Source: BP-464 sp045805505 (GTDB lineage: Bacteria; Actinomycetota; Thermoleophilia; Solirubrobacterales; Solirubrobacteraceae). From it: 64,000 nucleotides of DNA. Position 1 is the first letter of the stretch. The number at the start of each line of letters is the position of its first letter. A program made the translations under genes and the position numbers. Location: NCBI GenBank assembly GCA_045805505.1, contig JBJMLA010000162.1, positions 62,001 to 126,000 of the forward strand, read 5' to 3'. Positions 61,439 through 64,000 of this stretch are shown here, piece by piece. The notes below the pieces were generated by a model. The model saw only the letters and a list, made by a program, of their open reading frames with translations. It made no database searches and was not told the origin of the DNA.

Positions 61439-62657
61439 AGCGTGCGGTGCGCAGCGGGCGGCTGCGCACGAGCGCCGCATACGACCAGGCCGCGAGCGCC
61501 ATCGGGGCGACGGTCACGATCCCGAGCGGCAGTGCGCTGCCCGACCCGGCGAGTCCGATGAGCGGAGCCGCGAAGCCGCCGAACCCGAACCGCGCGAGCC
61601 CCAGGAGGGAGCCGGCCGTTCCGGCCATGTCGGGGTAGCTCGCCAGCGCCAGGGCGCTGGCCGGCGGGGTGATCGCCGCCACGCCGCTGACCATCGTCAG
61701 CAGCGACAGGAGCACCGCGACAAGGGGCAGGTGCAGCGTCGCGGTGAGGAGCATGCCGCTCGAACCCACCAGGCACATGACCAGGCCGGCCGGCAGCGTG
61801 CGAGCGGCCGACCAGCGTTCGGTGGCGCGGCCGGACAGGAACCCGAAGATCATGAAGCCCAGTGAGTTCAGCCCGAAGGCGAGCGAGTAGCCCTGCGGTG
61901 AGAGCCCGTAGATGTCCTGCAGGACGAACGTCGCACCGCTGAGATAGGCGAACAGGGCCGCGTTGGCGAAGCCGGTGACCAGCACCGCGCCGAGGAACAC
62001 GCGATCGCCGACCAGCCGCCGGAAATCACCGACCGTCTGCCCGAGCCCTCCGGCGATCCGGCGCTCGGGCGGCAGGGTCTCGCGCATGACGAACACCACC
62101 GCGGCGAGGATCACCGCCCCGACCAGTGCGAGGAACAGGAAGGTGCCGCGCCAGTCGGTGACCTTCGCGAGCTGCCCGCCGGCCACCGGTCCCGCGATCG
62201 CGGTGAGCCCGCCGAGCATCGTGAGGCGGCCGTAGTACCGCGCCAGCCGCCCGCCCGAGTAGATGTCTCGCCCGGCCGCCTGCGCGATGACGATCCCCAC
62301 CGCGCCGGCGAGCCCCTGAACGAAGCGCGCACCCACCAGCACCTCCACCGACGGGCTGATCGCACAGCCGATCGAGGTCGCGATGAAGGCGACCACGCCG
62401 ACGAGCAGGGGCCGCCGCCGGCCGAACCGGTCCGAGAGCGGGCCGGCCACGACCTGACCCAGCGCCAGGCCGAGCAGACAGGCGGTGATCGTCAACTGCG
62501 CCACCGAGGTCGCCGTCCCGAGCTCGTCGGTGAGCCGCGGAAGAACCGGCAGGTACAGGTCCATCGAGATCGGGCCGAAGATGGTCAACAGCGCCAGGAC
62601 CGCGGCCAGGGCGCGGCCGACGGAGTCGGGCGCGTGAGTCGAGTCGGCGGTTCGCAT
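61401..62657 (-). CDS. MFS multidrug exporter, Bcr/CflA type
   Basis: A 418-residue 12-helix major facilitator drug:H+ antiporter. GPISMDLYLPVLP in helix 1 and GPLSDRFGRRRPLL (motif A) are diagnostic of the bicyclomycin-resistance branch, with RFVQGLAGAVG (motif B-like) in helix 4. ATG 62657 is preferred to GTG 62666. Likely exports a toxic amphiphile. Convergent with the XRE gene. Confidence 0.9.
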   Translation of the reverse strand: MRTADSTHAPDSVGRALAAVLALLTIFGPISMDLYLPVLPRLTDELGTATSVAQLTITACLLGLALGQVVAGPLSDRFGRRRPLLVGVVAFIATSIGCAISPSVEVLVGARFVQGLAGAVGIVIAQAAGRDIYSGGRLARYYGRLTMLGGLTAIAGPVAGGQLAKVTDWRGTFLFLALVGAVILAAVVFVMRETLPPERRIAGGLGQTVGDFRRLVGDRVFLGAVLVTGFANAALFAYLSGATFVLQDIYGLSPQGYSLAFGLNSLGFMIFGFLSGRATERWSAARTLPAGLVMCLVGSSGMLLTATLHLPLVAVLLSLLTMVSGVAAITPPASALALASYPDMAGTAGSLLGLARFGFGGFAAPLIGLAGSGSALPLGIVTVAPMALAAWSYAALVRSRPLRTARFRRPPTPVTEAL

Positions 62658-62727
62658 GCGTCGCACTCAAGCGCGAGGCACGCGGACTAGGGAGGGCCTG
62701 TCAGCACCACCCTGGGGAGAGGCTTTG

Positions 62728-62741
62728 TTAGGGTCCCCTAA
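62728..62741. promoter_or_regulatory. TTAGGG-N2-CCCTAA palindrome upstream of ZIP gene
   Basis: A perfect 6-bp inverted repeat ending 5 nt before the ZIP ATG. TTAGG...CCTAA is the core of DtxR/IdeR/MntR-family operators, which respond to iron or manganese. Fits metal-dependent repression of the transporter. Confidence 0.55.
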
Positions 62742-62746
62742 GGATC

Positions 62747-63613
62747 ATGACCTTCGCGCAGACCGTCGCTCTCGGTGCCATCGCCGGCTCCACGATCTTC
62801 CTCGGGCTTCCCGTCGGGCGCATCCGCGGGCTCAGCAGCCGCGCCCGCGTGGCGCTCTCGATGCTGTCGGCGGGCATTCTCGCCTTCATCTTCATGGACG
62901 TCGGGGCCGAGGGCCTCGGGATCGTCGAGACGCATCTCGATGCCTACAAGGACCACAGCGCGACGCTGTGGCCGGTCATCGGGCTGTTCGCGCTGCTGTC
63001 GGCGGGCTTCCTGATCGGAGTCGGTGGGATCCACACGTTCCAGCGCCTGCTCGGCCGCACGACACCGACGGGCCTTCCGCCCATCGCGGGAGGGCAGGCC
63101 GCGACGGCGGTCCCGCCCGCGGAGCTCCCGGCGTACGTCCGCGCCGGCGAAGATCTCGAACGGCGCGCGCTGCGCACGGGGATGACGATCGCCGCCGCCA
63201 TCGGCCTGCACAACTTCGCCGAGGGCCTGGCGATCGGAGTGTCCGCGCAGGCCGGAGAGGTCGGTCTGGCGACCGTGCTGATCATCGGCTTCGCTCTGCA
63301 CAACGCCACCGAAGGGTTCGGCATCGTGGGGCCGCTCGGCGGGCTGCGGCCCTCGTGGCGCTGGCTGGCCACGGCCGGCTTCGTCGGCGGGGCGCCGACG
63401 TTCGTCGGGTCGATGCTCGGCTACCAGGTCTCGAGCGATGCCCTCGAGCTGCTCTTCTTTGCGATGGCCGGCGGGGCGATCCTGTACGTCATCGGGGAGA
63501 TCTGGGCCGGCGTGCGGCGCCACGGTCACGCCGAGCTGGGCTTCTACATGCTCGGCGTCGGATTCCTGCTGGGCATCGCGACAGATCTCGTCGTCGCTTA
63601 CGGCGGCGGCTGA
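62747..63613 (+). CDS. ZIP family metal transporter
   Basis: A 288-residue ZIP protein with about eight helices and metal-site motifs GLHNFAEGLAIG and ALHNATEGFGI. A long cytosolic loop (about residues 100-145) lies between the third and fourth helices. The palindrome just upstream suggests DtxR/MntR-like control, hence Mn2+, Fe2+ or Zn2+ as substrate. It is larger than the ZIP protein at 50133 and not a close copy. Confidence 0.88.
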   Translation: MTFAQTVALGAIAGSTIFLGLPVGRIRGLSSRARVALSMLSAGILAFIFMDVGAEGLGIVETHLDAYKDHSATLWPVIGLFALLSAGFLIGVGGIHTFQRLLGRTTPTGLPPIAGGQAATAVPPAELPAYVRAGEDLERRALRTGMTIAAAIGLHNFAEGLAIGVSAQAGEVGLATVLIIGFALHNATEGFGIVGPLGGLRPSWRWLATAGFVGGAPTFVGSMLGYQVSSDALELLFFAMAGGAILYVIGEIWAGVRRHGHAELGFYMLGVGFLLGIATDLVVAYGGG

Positions 63614-63665
63614 CCGCCGACTGTTCACCCGACCAGACGGAGTCCCTGCTCACCACAAGCGCGTG

Positions 63666-64000
63666 TCACCCGACTGTGGCCGCCGGCAGCCGCTCTGCCA
63701 GGTACGGAGCCGTCCGGCTAAGCCGGGACCTGGCGACGTCCTCGGGGGTGCCGGTCGCCACGATCGTGCCGCCTTCGTCCCCGGCGCCGGGGCCCAGGTC
63801 GATGATCCAATCCGCTGCGGCGATGACGTCGAGGTGGTGCTCGACGACGACGACCGTGTTGCCCGCGTCGACGAGGCGGTGCAGCTGGCGCAGCAGCAGC
63901 TCGACGTCGCTCGGGTGCAACCCGGTCGTCGGCTCGTCGAGCAGGTAGAGCGCGTGCCCGCGACGCCCGCGCTGCAGCTCGGTGGCGAGCTTGATCCGCT
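63666..64000 (-). CDS. UvrA-family ATPase, C-terminal fragment
   Basis: Only the last ~111 residues are in the window; the gene continues past the right edge. Walker B and D-loop LYLLDEPTTGLHPSDVE, H-loop VVVEHHLDVIAAADWIIDLG and GTIVATGTPEDVA match the C-terminal ABC domain of UvrA, the damage-recognition subunit of excinuclease. The end PYLAERLPAATVG and HPSD rather than the usual residues after GLH also fit UvrA2-type paralogues linked to drug resistance, so repair function is not certain. Confidence 0.88.
   Translation of the reverse strand, partial: RIKLATELQRGRRGHALYLLDEPTTGLHPSDVELLLRQLHRLVDAGNTVVVVEHHLDVIAAADWIIDLGPGAGDEGGTIVATGTPEDVARSRLSRTAPYLAERLPAATVG

Noticed and set aside
1..64000. 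tRNA, rRNA, riboswitch, transposase, integrase or prophage genes
   Set aside because: None recognised on either strand; no rRNA-like sequence or clear tRNA cloverleaf was noticed by eye, though a covariance search was not possible.

Overview
High-GC (roughly 70% by eye), densely packed actinobacterial chromosome segment with many GTG starts and ATGA start/stop overlaps. Several features suggest class Thermoleophilia (Solirubrobacterales or a relative), though this is inference from protein style and not a phylogeny: a secreted FG-GAP protein ending in a lysine-rich domain, a DesA3-type desaturase with its reductase, PucR-type regulation, and an SDR with a basic C-terminal tail. No rRNA, tRNA, CRISPR array, insertion sequence or phage gene was seen.

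Layout. 1-9955: secreted and carbohydrate functions (FG-GAP protein cut by the left edge, GH3 glucosidase, mannitol-dehydrogenase-type oxidoreductase overlapping a DUF707 protein, UDP-galactopyranose mutase, SemiSWEET, secreted SGNH hydrolase). 9952-20277: lipid and redox functions (acyl desaturase plus ferredoxin-type reductase, divergent PucR regulator, amidohydrolase, ferric-reductase-like flavocytochrome with a small membrane partner, secreted alpha/beta hydrolase, HMG-CoA reductase, second desaturase behind a perfect palindrome, DUF2294).

20451-39681 is the centrepiece: about 19 kb of almost entirely co-oriented genes in three tightly packed transcription units that look like one catabolic system for a nitrogen heterocycle. 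Unit 1: isochorismatase-type amidase, decarboxylase-type amidohydrolase, hydantoinase-type cyclic amidohydrolase, SnoaL protein, TRZ/ATZ deaminase, XRE-cupin regulator. A thioesterase lies on the opposite strand. Unit 2: luciferase-like monooxygenase, RidA, MmsA-like CoA-acylating dehydrogenase, Old Yellow Enzyme/FAD fusion, SDR. Unit 3: a RibBA-like protein whose two active sites both look degraded, Ohr, a complete BMP-type ABC transporter, flavin reductase, 85-aa orphan. The family mix recalls the Rut uracil pathway (FMN monooxygenase, isochorismatase-type hydrolase, RidA, flavin reductase), but the members are not orthologues as far as can be judged. The substrate is unknown; pyrimidine, creatinine/hydantoin and flavin-like compounds are candidates. 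Units 1 and 3 share a TTGACA-N16-TTACG promoter pattern, and all three units have a TGAAGT element upstream.

39685-50870: an SDR / CxxC membrane protein / GH15 / DUF1360 operon, a frameshifted Na+/H+ antiporter, a secreted GH3 enzyme, small cupin, SnoaL, VOC and Usp proteins, and a ZIP transporter. 50870-52167 is an Nramp-type transporter broken in TM6. 52841-58979 is a cyclic-di-GMP block: MASE1-GGDEF-EAL, a degenerate HD-GYP membrane protein, and PAS-EAL behind a short coupled leader ORF. 59035-64000: cupin plus zinc alcohol dehydrogenase with a divergent XRE regulator, a Bcr/CflA-type exporter, a ZIP transporter behind a DtxR/MntR-like palindrome, and the C-terminus of a UvrA-family ATPase cut by the right edge.
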